DNA of 64,000 bases from Benincasa hispida (taxonomy: Eukaryota; Streptophyta; Magnoliopsida; Cucurbitales; Cucurbitaceae). The first letter of the stretch is position 1; every line of letters begins with the position of its first letter. The translations under genes were made by a program, and so were the position numbers. Positions 10,555 to 23,454 of this stretch are shown one piece after another. The notes under the pieces are model-generated. The model did no database searches, had not been told where the DNA came from, and was given only the letters and a program-made list of their open reading frames with translations. Location: assembly GCF_009727055.1 (NCBI RefSeq), contig NC_052353.1, positions 63,895,088-63,959,087 of the forward strand. Reading direction: 5' to 3'.

Positions 10555-12539
10555 ACGGAAAAGAAACTAACCCCCGCCGTCAAAGGTAAGATTCATCCAA
10601 GGGTAAATACGGAAACTCGCTATAGTATCAGGTGTTGACCCTACACTTTAAACCTTTCTCTGAGATTGACCAGAGAGTACCATTCGGTAGAAAGTCAATG
10701 ATACCCCTCCTCATGTGACCGGCCAGTGCCAGTCACCTGTTAGGGAAACAAACACGACGTCGTATCAGTATCTCCCATCACACCTGTGGGGACCACTGGA
10801 CCTCTACACTGACACATAATTTAGTCGTAGGAATTATGACAGTACTTAAATCGACCGTCCTATTTTTATTTTTATTTTTTGGGGATAAATAATAAAGTAA
10901 TTAATTATCGTATTTATTTAATTTATAAACTGTATTTTTCAGGGGATCAGTTCGTTTGGATTTTTCTAACTGCTGAAGACAGAGAGAAAAAGGTTACAAC
11001 AACAACATATGACCAACCCAATCGTATACTCAACAACCATTTTCACCTAGTAGTATATTATCTTTTTTTAATATATATAATATATTTAAACCTTTTTTCT
11101 TTGGTAAGGTTTAGGGGGAAAAAAGTAAGGAAAAAAATGGAAGAAAGAAGCATGGATGCGGGTTTTAGGGAGTATCCTGGTATGCTTTTTCCTTATAATA
11201 TTAATTTAATTTCACTGATGAGGATGTAAGTGTGGTGTCTTATGCCCATGATTGTCATTTTGTTTGATTGTGTACATTTCAAGTGAGTTTCTTCTTTTTT
11301 ATTATTTATTCAAAAAGAGAAGGAAGAAAATTATGTAATGAAGAAGTTTATTGAAAGAGTGGAGGTGGTTTTTTTGTGTATACCTTTTTTGACCAACAAA
11401 TGTGTCGGATTATGGTGATGATGATGATGCTCTGTGAATCCCTATCCTTTTGTTTGGTTGTGTTTGCCTCAATGGCTTCTTTTCTGTCTGATTCTGTATG
11501 TTTCTGTTTCATCATCAAATTATCCTATGGTTATCCTCTGGTTGGCTGGCTATGCAGAGCGTAATCAGTTAAAATTTTATGTCAAATATTTAAGGTAAGG
11601 AGCGTGTATTTTTTTTTTTTTAATATTCGTGAATGTCTTGAGCCAGTCGATGTATATTTGGACTAATCTGATAGGACAACTCACCGAATATTAAATTCTA
11701 GATAGGTAGTTACCATAGATTGAACCTATGATCTTTTAGCCTTTTATCAAGTGATGTTCCTTTATATACTACTAGGCCAACTCATAATGATTAAATGGAA
11801 GGAGTATGTACTGTCGGATTATAAATTTTTTCCGATTTGTAGTGGGTAATAATAATGGAGGGAGGGATGAAGCATTGAGAAGTGAGGAAGGAAGGGCATT
11901 TTCCATCAGGTATGGATGAGTGGGGCCTTGTGGTTTCTTCTCTTGCTTGTTTATTGATACAATGATAATTTCAGAAAACAATATCTACCCCACTAGTTAG
12001 TTATAGCTAGGGATCTTTTTTTTTTTTTTTTTCGTTTCTATTTAACACTTACAAGGAAATCTTGTAGTGTGATATGGAAGCTTGGGGTTCACTGAGGAGA
12101 TGGCAATCCCATGTGAGAGTGGTTGGCAATTATTGGGGTAGATGTAGATGTAAGTTTTTAGGGTTGGGAAGAAGCTGAGGCTTGAGAATTGAGAAATGCA
12201 AATCCATGTGAATCTGATTCCGAAGGGAGAAATTATGATTAAGAGTTGGAAAAAGAAGAAAACAAAGGAGAGGTAAGCACGGCGGAGATGTAGGGGAAAA
12301 AAACAGGAAAGGGTGAGGGTCCCAAAGGAAAGTGTTCAACTTTGCACAGGCCGAATACTGTCCTGTCACAAAGTATTTTGAGAGATAAATAAATTACCAA
12401 AAAAGAAAAAAAAAAAATACCCTTAAACTTGGTAGAATTACTCCTATTCTTTCAAAAGTTATCCTGATACCTCTAACCTAGGCGAAATCGTGTATTTGAG
12501 GTTTAAGTTAATGTTTATGAAAGGCCAAAGGTAAAATGT

Positions 12540-12880
12540 TACTTTTAGGGTTTAAATATTATTTCGGTCCGTATATTTTTGGCTTTGGTTCATTTTGGTC
12601 TTTATATTTTTAGTTTTTAGTTTATTTTGATCCGTGTATTTTTAAATGTTCATTTTAGTCCTTTTACCTTCAACCTTGGTTTATTTGGTCATTAAACTTT
12701 CAAAAAGTGACCAATTTGCTCTCTTAAAATTGAACTAAAAATAAAAATAAAGGAATCAAAATGACTACTTTTTGGAAGTATAAGAACTAAAATGAATATT
12801 TTAAAAGTGTAACGACGAAAATAAGCTAAAGTTGAAAATGTATAAACAACGATGAAATTAGTATATGAGATAATCATATA
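12540..12880. repeat. Repeat with inverted ends (TTTTGGTC-type words)
   Basis: The left half repeats TTCATTTTGGTC/TTTATTTTGATCCG-like words every 25-40 bp. The right half carries their reverse complements (GAATCAAAATGACTAC, AGAACTAAAATGAATA). The halves could fold on each other. This is the common plant non-autonomous Mutator-like type; edges are approximate and no target duplication was confirmed. Confidence 0.4.
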
Positions 12881-13330
12881 TCTTAGGTTTTTTTTTTATT
12901 TATTTTTTTGGTAATTTAGTCCAAATAAAATATATGATGTGGGGTGTGGGCCATTATTTTTACCTTCTATTCACATGCCTCTGCTTGCCAGTTGCCATTT
13001 ATATTTTTCTGTTTCCTTTTTTGATAATTTCATTGTGTGATATTGTGGGTGTGTGTCTGTTTTAATTTGATATTTGGAATGGGAAAAAGGAAGTGACTTT
13101 TGATATTGTGGGATTTCTTGTGATGTCTATGAATGCAAAGCTATATATATATCCATTAGCTAGCTGTAAAGCTTCATTCTTTTCCCTTTTTCAGTCTCTC
13201 TTTCCCAAGAGGTAGCAGTGAGTGCAGTCATCTTTCAATGCATGTCTCTACTCCCACTTTCCTATTGCCTTCTTCACTATTTTGGTTTTGAGCTACTTTG
13301 CAGCTTTTAAACTTTTTTCTAAAACCTTCA

Positions 13331-13400
13331 TTTCTATAATTGATATAAAAAAGGAAATTTTTCTTTGTTTTTCTTTTTTATATCAATTATTTTATAGAAA
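13331..13400. repeat. AT-rich foldback hairpin
   Basis: The left arm TTTCTATAATTGATATAAAA (13331-13350, plus AAG) pairs with the right arm at 13373-13400 except for a bulge of about 5 nt. The loop is 19 nt (13354-13372). Confidence 0.8.
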
Positions 13401-13913
13401 AAATTGATTTTTTTTTTCTTTGTCCATGTTTCTGCTTGTACGATAAAGATAATATTAGATTTTTTTCCATTTTATTCCGAAGACATTAATGTAATTTAGC
13501 CTCTTCCTAGCTTTATAGCTTTGTTTATTGTTTATCGTTTTCTTCGTTTGTATATTCTTAAAGAAATTATATCTCGATTTGGAGTAGGGATTCAAACTTA
13601 TGATCGTTTTAAAGGGAAATACCTCATTTAATTATGTAAACTTGTTTATTGTTTATATCTTATTTTCATATGCATTTTGTTGGGAGAAAAGTTAACAATA
13701 AATTAATAGTAGGAGCCAATCTTAAGATTTATTTGAAAGTAAATAACTAAAAATGAAATGAGAAGAATCAAAATGTTATTATAGTTTTTTATATTGAGAT
13801 GTATATCGAATTAAAGTGAAATTTTGATATGATCATGACTAGATTTAGGTTGAAAATTTGATATGATATGGAGTTAGTTGATGTAACCTCAAAATACATA
13901 TGTACCAAAGTAG

Positions 13914-15455
13914 TATTTACCATTATAGATTGTTGCGATGAAATGCCTTATATCGTACTCCTTCCATATGAATCTCTCAATCTAGATGCAATGTTTTCTC
14001 TAGGTAAATCCAAGTATGAATCTAGCTAGAGATGCCTTAGTGTGATCCGAGTGTCGAACTTGGGGACATGTGTTAAAATGTGTGGTGAAGTTTTACTCGA
14101 TCTTGATGCAGTATTTTGATTATAAAGTAAGTGGTGGAAGTGTGTTTATCTAACTATTCTATTTAATCTAAGCGATGGGATGGATGAAATAGATGCGATG
14201 AAAATTGTAATTCAATATAAAGCAGTGTGCAACGAAAACGAATGAAACACAAATAAATGAATAGGGTTGAGAAAGATTCATCAACATCCTTCTAAGCAGT
14301 GTATAAATTAAGCATTCATGCTAGAAACTCATAATTAATGAACTTCGCCTCTCGGTTTTGGTGCCACACTACTCTAATTCTAAATGCATGCAATGAATTT
14401 TGATTGTGAAAGATTATCTTTATCTCTAAAGCTACTTCTTTCCTTGTCCAATAGGTTCCACACTCGCTTCCTTTCTCAAAGTGTTAATTGTTTTGTACTT
14501 AGATCAATCTCTCGCAATAAGCATATGTTAGAACAAGATGAACATCTACTTATGCATGACCTAATGAAAAATGATAACTACTCTCCCTCAACCCATGGAT
14601 AATTTAGCTACTAATGCTTGTGGACGAAGACAAACATATGAAACATGGAAGGAATTGCATTCATATTGAGAATAGTATTCTTCAATTACTACACTTAATA
14701 CAAATATAAAGGAACAAATGATGCAAGAAATAAAAGAGAAGTGAAGAAATCAAGTTGTAGGTGACAATCTCTTGCTCCCTAAGGATCTTAGTGATGACTA
14801 CTTTATGTTGAATACAATGATCTGGAGGAACTCTCTCTTCCTCCCTGGACAATTATTGAGCTCTCACTCAAAACTCTCATCGGAGAAGCTTGGAGGAATG
14901 GTGGTTGGGGAAGTTTAAGGCGGATTTGTTTACAGAACTTCCCTTCTCTTAATGAATGTTGCTTCAACTTCATTGGTGGGCTATTTATAGCCATCAAAAG
15001 GTAAAGATCATGGCCACTTTCTAATGATGATCTTACGCCTCGCATTAAATTCCATCTCTGCTGCGTCGGTTGTTACGTGTCAAAGATCCACTGGCGGTGT
15101 AATGAACCTATCACATCGACAATCAACTTGCTTTCTTGACTTGACTTCCACCACACACACATTTATTGTTTTCTTTTTGTCATGTTTTGTGTCATTGCGT
15201 GGCGCTATGCGTTGCAGAGTTGGTTGTTTTGCTCTTTTTCATTTTCAATAGCCGTTTGTTTTGCTCTTTTTCATTCATCTTGCGTTTAAAAGTGCATAGT
15301 TCATACTTTTTCAAGGATTGTTAGTTTTGTAATCTCATGGTCGTTAATTATAATTCTTCGTATTGATTCTTTATCAAATTGACACATTGTCCTTTGATTT
15401 GTCTTAATTGTTCTCAATAAAAGAGTAGTATAACTTGTATTTCTACAAGTTTTCA
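13914..15455 (-). repeat. Athila-like 3' LTR (~1.54 kb)
   Basis: It matches the 5' LTR piece at 46780-47999 over about 1.2 kb and the fragment at 50530-50685. On the plus strand its right end is CTTGTATTTCTACAAGTTTTCA followed by CACCCC. The other end (TATTTACCATTATAG) has lost the TG/CA terminus seen at 46780 (TGTTACCATTCTAG). ORFs inside it (14384-14602, 14803-15045, 15024-15251) are chance. Confidence 0.75.
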
Positions 15456-17373
15456 CACCCCAAATTTAAAACAATGTTTGTCCTCAAGCATATACTTAAA
15501 GTCTCAATATATCTTAACCTACTTTGACGCATCGGCCAGACCTCTCAAAGCGTTTCCTAATTCAAGATTTATTAGACTCGTGTTTCTTCTTAGCTTTATT
15601 TTCCTATATATGGAAATATTTCTAGATCTTAGATGCGACAAGCTTATTCTTTAAAAACCCCTTACTCATTTCTAAGACTATCTAATATTTTGTTTTTCAA
15701 AAATGAGTTTTGTGGTTCAAAGTTAACAAAAAAGTTTTTCCTTGATTTTTCTTTCCTCCGGTTTAGTTCAAGCATCTCACCTTCATTTTGGTTTACCCCC
15801 ACGGGTGTTATGGGGATATCTAACTACGAGCAAGACACCCTTCTCAGAATCATTTTGGCAGTGGAGTTGCATTAAAAATGATTCCCACCTTCATTTTCGT
15901 TTGCTCTCATAGGTGTCATGCGGACATCCAACTACGAGTAGGTTCCAATCTCAATGCCATTTTTATTTTTATTTTTTATGAAACATATTTAGATCAAACT
16001 TCTCTAACTCTCAAATTTAGAAGGCAGCAAGGTCCTCATTGCTAAAAATCGAATTATGCGATTGCTTTGAAATTTTTTGCAAAAGAGGTTTTAGATAAAG
16101 CTTGCACGCATACTAATTGCGAGAAGTGTTTCCTAAGGTAACATCCTATGGCTAAGTACTAAATACTTATCATATTAAATCAAGTATTGGCTAACACAAG
16201 TATCATCATTGAGGTTATTGGTAAAGCGAACCAAAGCAAGGGAAAATATCAAGATAGTAATTATAAGCAAGGGATAAACGCAGATAAAAGGCACACGGAC
16301 AATGAGTAACTTGTCAATTCATTCAATTCGATTAATATATAAGGCGATTTAAGAACACAAAACATTGAATGAAAATTGACAAAGCCTATAAAAAGACCCC
16401 CAAATTTAGCTTCCTCTCGCATTATTGTTATCACTATGCAGGGGAGGAAAGACTTCTTCTTTGAAGAAGTGTTTCAGTTGTTGAAGATGTAGCGCGATAA
16501 CGGGGCCAGTGATTAGCTAAGCAAACACTTCTAGAATTTTTTGCAAGTGAAGTAGAATTGCTCATGTCGTCGTTGCATCTGATGTCGAATGAAGTTCCTC
16601 ATCAGAATTTGTTGGCGGTGAACTGGTTGAGTTTTCTGCCGAAAGAATTCTTGGACATCATCGTTCATGAATTTGTACAACTCATCAAAATCTGCATGTT
16701 TGGTTTCAGACATTTAAAGTCGCTTTCAGACATTTAAGGAACGCTTTTCTGAGCTGTGGTTTGTGTTCGGCTTTAGACATCCGTGTGTACAACTCATCAA
16801 AATCCGTGTGTTCCTCAATGATTCAATTGCCTACGACTGTGGGGTCTGTGGTTAGGTTGAAGAGTGTGTTGATTCGTCTGACGTTGAATGCATTCTTTGC
16901 ATCTCAAGTCTTGGAGACATATTTATTGTCATAAGGGTCCCTTCAAGAATGTGTGGACCACTTGTGTTTTTAGCTTATATGGTCCTTCACAAAATTCCTG
17001 CCACCTCATGTTTCTTATTACGTTCATTATGAAGGCGAGCAGTGGAGCATCCTCGGGGAAGAATCCCATATCCAATGATAGAAGGGATTGTTTCTTCAGT
17101 GTCTTCCTCTCTACCGCCTCAATGAGCGCTTTTGCCCTTATCCTTTCTTTTCTCGTCAAGGCCAGTATATACCCTACTTCCCTCTCCTCTTTCTTTTTCC
17201 GCATCAGCAGCTTCTTCTGATTGTTCATCGCGTACTTCTCTTTCAAGTTTTGCTGTTGCGATGACACTTTATGCTTCCCTTTTTAGTTCCTGGAAGCTTT
17301 CTTTCATCTTCTTTGATTTTTCGGCTACTTGAGCTACTAACCTCTCTAAAAAGGATGCGGGGATACGTACTTC
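15456..17373 (-). pseudogene. Athila-like 3' internal region with broken 3' ORF
   Basis: Directly beside the LTR lies the polypurine tract (TTTGGGGTG on the minus strand). Above it is non-coding 3' internal DNA, shared with 47999-48840 and 50686-51260. Above about 16480 is coding-like sequence, including a 112-residue Lys/Glu-rich ORF (16929-17267) with a conserved-looking RWQEFCEGPYKLKTQVVHTF segment. I recall similar segments in 'putative plant transposon protein' domains of Athila-type elements. A second block at 16531-16713 reads HADFDELYKFMND. Frameshifts and stops break the frame. At 17373 the frame is cut by the copia insertion and resumes at 33829. Confidence 0.6.
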
Positions 17374-19487
17374 TGTTGGGATTGATGCCCTAAACTCTCG
17401 TGTCCTATAGTTTATAAACAGTTTGTACGAACATTTGTGTTGTATAATATATGATATTTACTTCACATCTTGTTTTTTGCTCAGTCGTATGTTTTATTTG
17501 CTTTACCACAAACGAATAAACATAAAATCCCTGATTATCTGTATGTAACTTAAGCGTGTATGTGGTGACATAAGAGTGGATCATATCTTGAGTGATAACC
17601 AAAATGGTCTATAGTATACGGATATAGGAAGGAAACCTTATCCTGGTAACGCTACGGATGCGGCTCGCTTTGTGGAATGGTCACAAGTATTGTGATTTGT
17701 TATAGATGATATTATCCTATAGGAGACATGTGAGCAGGGGCATCCTATATAAAGAGTTTGTATAAGACCTGACCACGAAGTGTTAACGTCTCGTTATATA
17801 ATACCGTTCATGACAGAGACTTCACTTTACTAGGATGACCGTAAGTAACATGACCTTAATCCTGAGTGAGTTGAGAAATCCTACCATTGAGAGCGGTCCT
17901 TTGATTTATATGGGTGCGAGTGGCCAAGTCGTCGATTCAAACCTACCATTTTGGAGATTCTTCTGATTTGGGAGTGGGAACTCAGCTACACAAGATAGAA
18001 TTCACTCCTTCCCCGATGCAGGAGTAAGTAGATAGATGGCTCCCTTAAAAGCTGATTCCAGGGCTTGAACGATGTGGCGCCACACACCTTCTCTTGGCCC
18101 GAGAGTGTTCACACATAGTTGGACTATGTTGTATTATTCATTAGAGGAATCAGTGGTACTTAAGGAGTGAGATGTAACTACAGGGGAAAAATGGTAAATT
18201 GGCTCAACTATAATTACGAGCATCTGTGAAGGTCAACGTACTCATGATTGGTTATATCCGATGGACATAAAAATATATCTGTGGTAAGAAGAGGTTCAGC
18301 TGTTGGTCTTTAGTGGAATGTCTGACAGTGTAACGGATGGTGGACCTCGTGGCTAAAGAGTTTAGTCAGCTATTCATGTACCATTTTGAGCTTCGAGCCA
18401 CAGGTCTATTAGGTCCCCTGAGTAGTTTGGATAAATTCGAGAATTAGTGTTTTGGGTCAGTTTGAAATGTTCAAATTGACAAGAGGGAGTTTGATTATAT
18501 ATATGATATAATTGGACTGGTTAATTATATATGATATAATTGGTTAAAATTTATGAGACACATTATTTTGGAGGAAATTAGATATAAATATGATTTATAT
18601 CAAGTGGAGAGAAATTACTATAGTAGATATGTGATATCAAACTATAGGGTAAGAATATAATATGATTTATTCATTAATTATTAAATTAGTTAATATTATA
18701 TAATTGGCCGAAAACCTCTCCTTGACGGTGCGTTAGTGGGAGAATCCGAAGTCGGTTATTGTAAGCAAAGAATAAAATGAAAATTTGTTTCAATTTGGAC
18801 AAAGCTTGAAAATTCGCAACCGGTGTGAAAACGTAACGATCGCCTAGCTTGAGAGCCTATACGATAGTTGCTCATCGCCTAACGATCGAACACCAGTGTC
18901 TAAACGATCGCTTTTCTTTCCTAAACGATCGCATAGTGTGTCACGTTTTCTAAAGATTGTCTACCATTTATTAAACGATCGCTTAGTAAAACCTACACAA
19001 TCGTGTCGCTTCTTCTAAACGATAAGCACACAGCTATACGATAGCTCTTTCTCTCCCACTTGCTTATCGTTTACACGATTTATCTTCTCTCCGACCTCTA
19101 CCAAATTTACCAAAGACCACACTTTGGATTCTCACTCTGAGAATACCAAGGGCTTCATTTGGTGGTGTCGTCCCGCTGCTACTCACTTGTTTGTAACTGT
19201 TCGTGTTGCTGCCGTTCGTATCGATGATCGTGCTGCTGCATCCGAGTGGTATGCTGGGCGATAGAGTGCGAGTAGAGGTTCTTCCACTACTTCTGAGTTC
19301 AACGTTTGAAGAAGGTCTTCAATTGATATGAGAACTCTTTCCTTTGTATTTTATTGTTCGAAGCATGCCTTTAATTAGTGTGAATTTGTATAACTATTTG
19401 TTAGAATGTATGTGTTGTCTTTCGGTCACAATGAAATTGGAAAGATCCGAACGCGCTCATGGATGCTCTTCGTTAAGAGTTCCTTCA
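17374..19487 (+). repeat. Copia LTR1 (2.1 kb)
   Basis: It starts TGTTGGGATTGATGCCC and ends GAGTTCCTTCA, followed after ATT by GGTATCAGAACC, the tRNA-Met type primer site. It aligns with LTR2 and LTR3 throughout. About 18830-19080 holds repeated ACGATCG words (see findings). The stretch TTAATATTATATAATTGG near 18690 is a possible TATA region, which would place the words in transcribed DNA. Confidence 0.85.
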
Positions 19488-20986
19488 ATTGGTATCAGAA
19501 CCAAGTTCTGATATTCCATTTTCATTATTGCAACGAATTACATATACATTCTTGGTGGATGCATGTCTGCTCTGTTTCATCGTTAAATTGTTATGGATGT
19601 GCGGATTAATGGATGTTTTCGTGGATGTTAGCCTTGGTTTGATTTAATTCCTTTACATTTTCGGTTTTTTGTAAAGATCCCTGTGTTTTTGGGCATTAAT
19701 AATTGTTATCGATTCTGTAATTCAAAGTCTGTTTGAGTCTTGAGTCGTTCGTGAAGAAGATCGGAGTAAGGGTTGCAGTTCTTCGAGGAAGGAGACGATC
19801 AAGGGTTGATCACGTCGTGTAGATGATGGGTAAACGATCGTTGAGTATCAGGTCGTGTAGACAATGGGATGCTCACGTATCTTTAACACGAGTGCGCACT
19901 AGACGATCATTTAGGTAATCAAGCTTCATCGCTTAGTAACTGACTAAACGATCGCTTAGTAACATTAATCCTTAATTTATTACATGCAATGTATGGTTTT
20001 TATATTTCATATGGTATGCACATACAACAAATCCCACCTTAGGTTATGCATTGGTCATGCATCATCTCTTTATTGTAAATGTTATAATTTAGAGAAGCAT
20101 GATTTAATTATGTTAGAGCATGCTCATGCATCATATAATATAAGAGTTATATTTATGCATGAATAAAAAGCATTAACATGCATCATCTTTATATTATAAT
20201 TGTTATAGTATAAGGGTGAATGATAGCATGTTTGCTTGGTTATTACGCGTTATATAAAAGTTATATATAGTAATGATCGGACATTGCATGAAGCATGACA
20301 CATAAGTTACTTTATAAATGTTATAAACACCTTGTTGTGCATAATGGTTTTTTAGTTGTTTCTTTTTAGAAGTTAAAGAGAAATTAGAACTAAAAGAAAT
20401 AAGAAAGACATGCATGCTCATTTATGTTTAATTCATAGTTTTAAAATGTTTAAAACTTGGATCACATAAAACTAAGATCACGGTTCTAATATGATTAGAA
20501 ACCCTAAGGCTTTAATCTTTTTCCTCAGTTTAATAGGATTAAATTGACTAATAAAAGGTTAAAGTGTAGCAAATCTATCTATAAAGGACCTTTTGTCTAA
20601 GGCGGGTTCTATCTAGGTTGGGGTATTTAATTTGACGGTACCGTAACACCCCTACCTGGAAACTTACCTGGAAAGGTGAATTAAATAGATTTGATGCATG
20701 CATGCAAGTTAAGGACAATCCATTAAAGTGTTTAAATGTGACTACTTGAACTTGTTCATTTTTTCATAGACAAACGTTGTTTATGAGCAGAGTTTTAAAA
20801 AGATGACTAGGTAGAACATTCAGTGGGAGGTACTTGGGGCATAAGATGCTTCACTTAAACCTTTCACGTTTTTCCTAAATAGTCCATACCGTGAGATCTA
20901 CCCTCGGCCTTGAGGCACCTTTGGTGTTTCCCCCTAACGGATGGTGTTTGCGTAGGTCAATATCAAGGTGGACAGAGGGAGTGTTC
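19488..20986 (+). mobile_element. Copia internal region without coding capacity
   Basis: It begins with the PBS (TGGTATCAGAACC at about 19490) and ends with a purine-rich tract (GACAGAGGGAGTGTTC) directly before LTR2. Only 1.5 kb long, it contains no gag or pol motif, so this unit would be non-autonomous. Its first ~460 bp match the leader at 22895-23454. Bases 19786-19965 carry further ACGATCG words and GTGTAGATGATGGG-like segments. ORFs of 60-72 codons here have no support. Confidence 0.7.
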
Positions 20987-22894
20987 TGTTGGGGTTGATG
21001 CCCTAAAGTCTCATGTCCTATAGTTTTTAAACAGTATATACGAACACTTGTGATTGTTAATATATGATATTTACTTCACATCTTGTTGTTTTGCTCAGTT
21101 ATTTGTTTTATTTGCTTTACCACAAACCAATAAACATAAAATCTCTGGTTATCTGTATGTGACTCAAGCATGTATATGGTGACATACAAGTGGATCATGT
21201 CTTGAGTGATAACCAAAATGCTCTGTAGTAAATGGATAAAGGAGGGAAACCTTATCCTGGTAACACTATGGATGTGGCCCGCTTTGTGGAATGGTCACAA
21301 GTGTTGTGACTTGCCACAAATGGTCTGATCCTGATCATTCATGTTGGGGACATGCGAGCGGGGTCGTCCTATACAAAGATTTTGTATAAGACCTGACCAC
21401 AAAGTGTTAATGTCTTGGGAACTTAGCTACACAAGATGGAATTCACTCATTCCCCGAGGCAGGGGTAAGTAGATATATGGATCCCTTAAGGGCTGATTCC
21501 GGGGCTTGAATGATGTGGTGCCACACACCTTCTCTTGGCTCGAGAGGTGTTCACACATAGTTGGACTATGTTGTATTGTTCATTAGAGGAATTAGTGGTA
21601 CTTAAGGAGTGAGATGTAACTACATGGCAAAACGGTAAATTGGCCCAATTGTACTTACGAGCATTTGTGAAAGGTCATCGTACTCATGATTGGTTATATC
21701 CGATGGACACAGAAATATATCTGTGGTAAGAAGAGTTCAGTTGTTGGTCTTTTGTGGAATCACTGATAGTTAACGGATGGTGAATCTTGTGGCTAAAGAG
21801 TTTAGTCAGCTATTCACGTACCGTTGATGCTTCAAGCCATAGGTCCATTAGGTCACCTGGGTAACTTGGATGAAGTCGAGAACCAGTGTTTGGTTTAATT
21901 TGAAATGTTCAAATTGACAAGAGGAAGTTCAATTATATATGATATAATTGGACTGGTTAATTATATATGATATAATTTGCTAACCGTATAAGATACATTT
22001 TTTTGGAGGAAATTAGATATAAACATGATTTGTATCAAGTAAAGGAGAAAATACTATAGTAGATATATGATAATCCAACTATAGGATATAAATATAATAT
22101 GATTATGTTTATTAATTAAATTAATTGATTAATTATTTGATAATTAACCGATTGATCCACATTCGAACGTGGGAAGTAGGGTTGCGAAGGTTATGGTAAC
22201 CAGCTGATTTAAAACAATGAAAATGGTTTTCATTTAATTCAATCGTACATTTGTATTCGCCCGCGCCCAAAAAGAATCCGTGAAAGTGATCGCGAGAGAC
22301 TTTACGATAGAAGCTCATTCATCTAAACGATCGTCTACCTCACGCATTCTCTAAACGATCGTCTACCTCACGCATTCTCTAAACGATCGTATACATCTTT
22401 CCTAAACGATCGTTAAGTTTTTCCTACACGATCGTGTAGCTCTACTATACGATAAGCATTTCCACTATACGATAGCAGATTTCATCTCTCACTTGCTTAT
22501 CGTCTTCATGATGTCTTCTCCTCCGTCCTCTACCAAACTCACCAGAGCCCACTCTTTGGGTTTTTTACGACAAGGATACCTGGATTTCTCTTGTGGTAGT
22601 GTCGTCCCCGCTACATTGTTCGTGTATGCTCGGATCGTGCCATTGCAATCGACATACTCGCTGGGTGCCGGTAGATCGGAGGGAGTTTTTCCACTGCTGA
22701 GGGTTCAGACATACGAAGACAGTCTTCATTTGGTATGAACATTTTTCCTTGTGTTTTATTGTATTCTGAGCATGCCGATAACGAGTTTTAGTTACATAAC
22801 TGTATGTTTGGAATGTATGTCGTTTGTGTTTTGGTCACTGTGAAATCGGAGCGATCTAAGCCTGCTCATGGAACTCTCGGTATGAGATCCTTCA
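20987..22894 (+). repeat. Copia LTR2 (1.9 kb)
   Basis: It starts TGTTGGGGTTGATGCCC and ends GAGATCCTTCA. It is shorter than LTR1, with a deletion around 21415 (equivalent to LTR1 about 17800-17965). ACGATCG words lie at 22325-22500. It is both the right LTR of the unit 17374-22894 and the left LTR of the following partial unit. The 81-codon ORF at 22493-22738 is inside it and unsupported. Confidence 0.85.
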
Positions 22895-23454
22895 ATTGGT
22901 ATCAGAGCCAGGTTTCTGATACTCCGATTTCATTTGTTGCAACGAAATAACGTATACATTTATGGTGGGTGCATTTCTACGTTGTTTTTAATGTTAATTC
23001 TACTGTGGATGTGCCGGATTAATGGATGTTTTTGGGATGAATTTCCTCGGTTTGTTTAATTCTTTTTACATTTGCTGTTGTTTGTAAAGGCCCCTGCGTT
23101 TTTTGGGCATAAATAATCGTAATCGAGTCTGTATTCAAAATGTTTAGAGTCTTTAGTCGTTCGTTGAAGTTCTGGGAAAAGGTTGTGGCTCTTCGAGGAA
23201 GGAGATGATCTAGGGTTGATCGCATTGTGCAAAAGAGGTTCTATGTGATCGCTATCTATCGCATCGTGAAGTTGAAGGACTAGCGATCGCGGTTGAATGC
23301 ATCGGTTGAACGATGGAGTATGCGATCAAGAGTTGGTCGTATCGGGTTAACGATCAGGCACGCGATCGCTGAGTATCGTTTAATGCGCATGTAAGCTAGA
23401 CAATCGTTTAGGTCAGCAAGCTTCATCGCTTATTAACTGACTAAACACGCATCA
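22895..23454 (+). mobile_element. Copia PBS and leader, cut by a Tekay-like element
   Basis: It opens with TTGGTATCAGAGCCAGG (PBS) and runs parallel to 19488-19945, ending in AACTGACTAAAC. ACGATCG-type words lie at 23200-23450. At about 23454 it stops abruptly at the truncated Tekay LTR. Confidence 0.75.

Larger units (their letters stand above)
10555..13913. other. Intergenic region, no supported gene
   Basis: This holds the 3' flank of the ARM gene, then AT-rich DNA. A 10-bp palindrome ACGACGTCGT with a GACGTC core lies at 10754-10763 and could be a bZIP site. Small ORFs at 10879-11229, 11376-11564, 11772-11981, 12130-12369 and 13222-13407 show no conserved features. A CTATATATATATCC at 13141 followed by pyrimidine-rich DNA could be a promoter, but no product is evident. 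A repeat with inverted ends and a hairpin are listed separately. Confidence 0.4.

Noticed and set aside
10879..11564. Two ORFs of 116 and 62 codons after the ARM gene
   Set aside because: AT-rich, hydrophobic by composition, without conserved motifs or splice-supported extension.
22493..22738. 81-codon ORF in copia LTR2
   Set aside because: The frame is not kept in LTR1 or LTR3.
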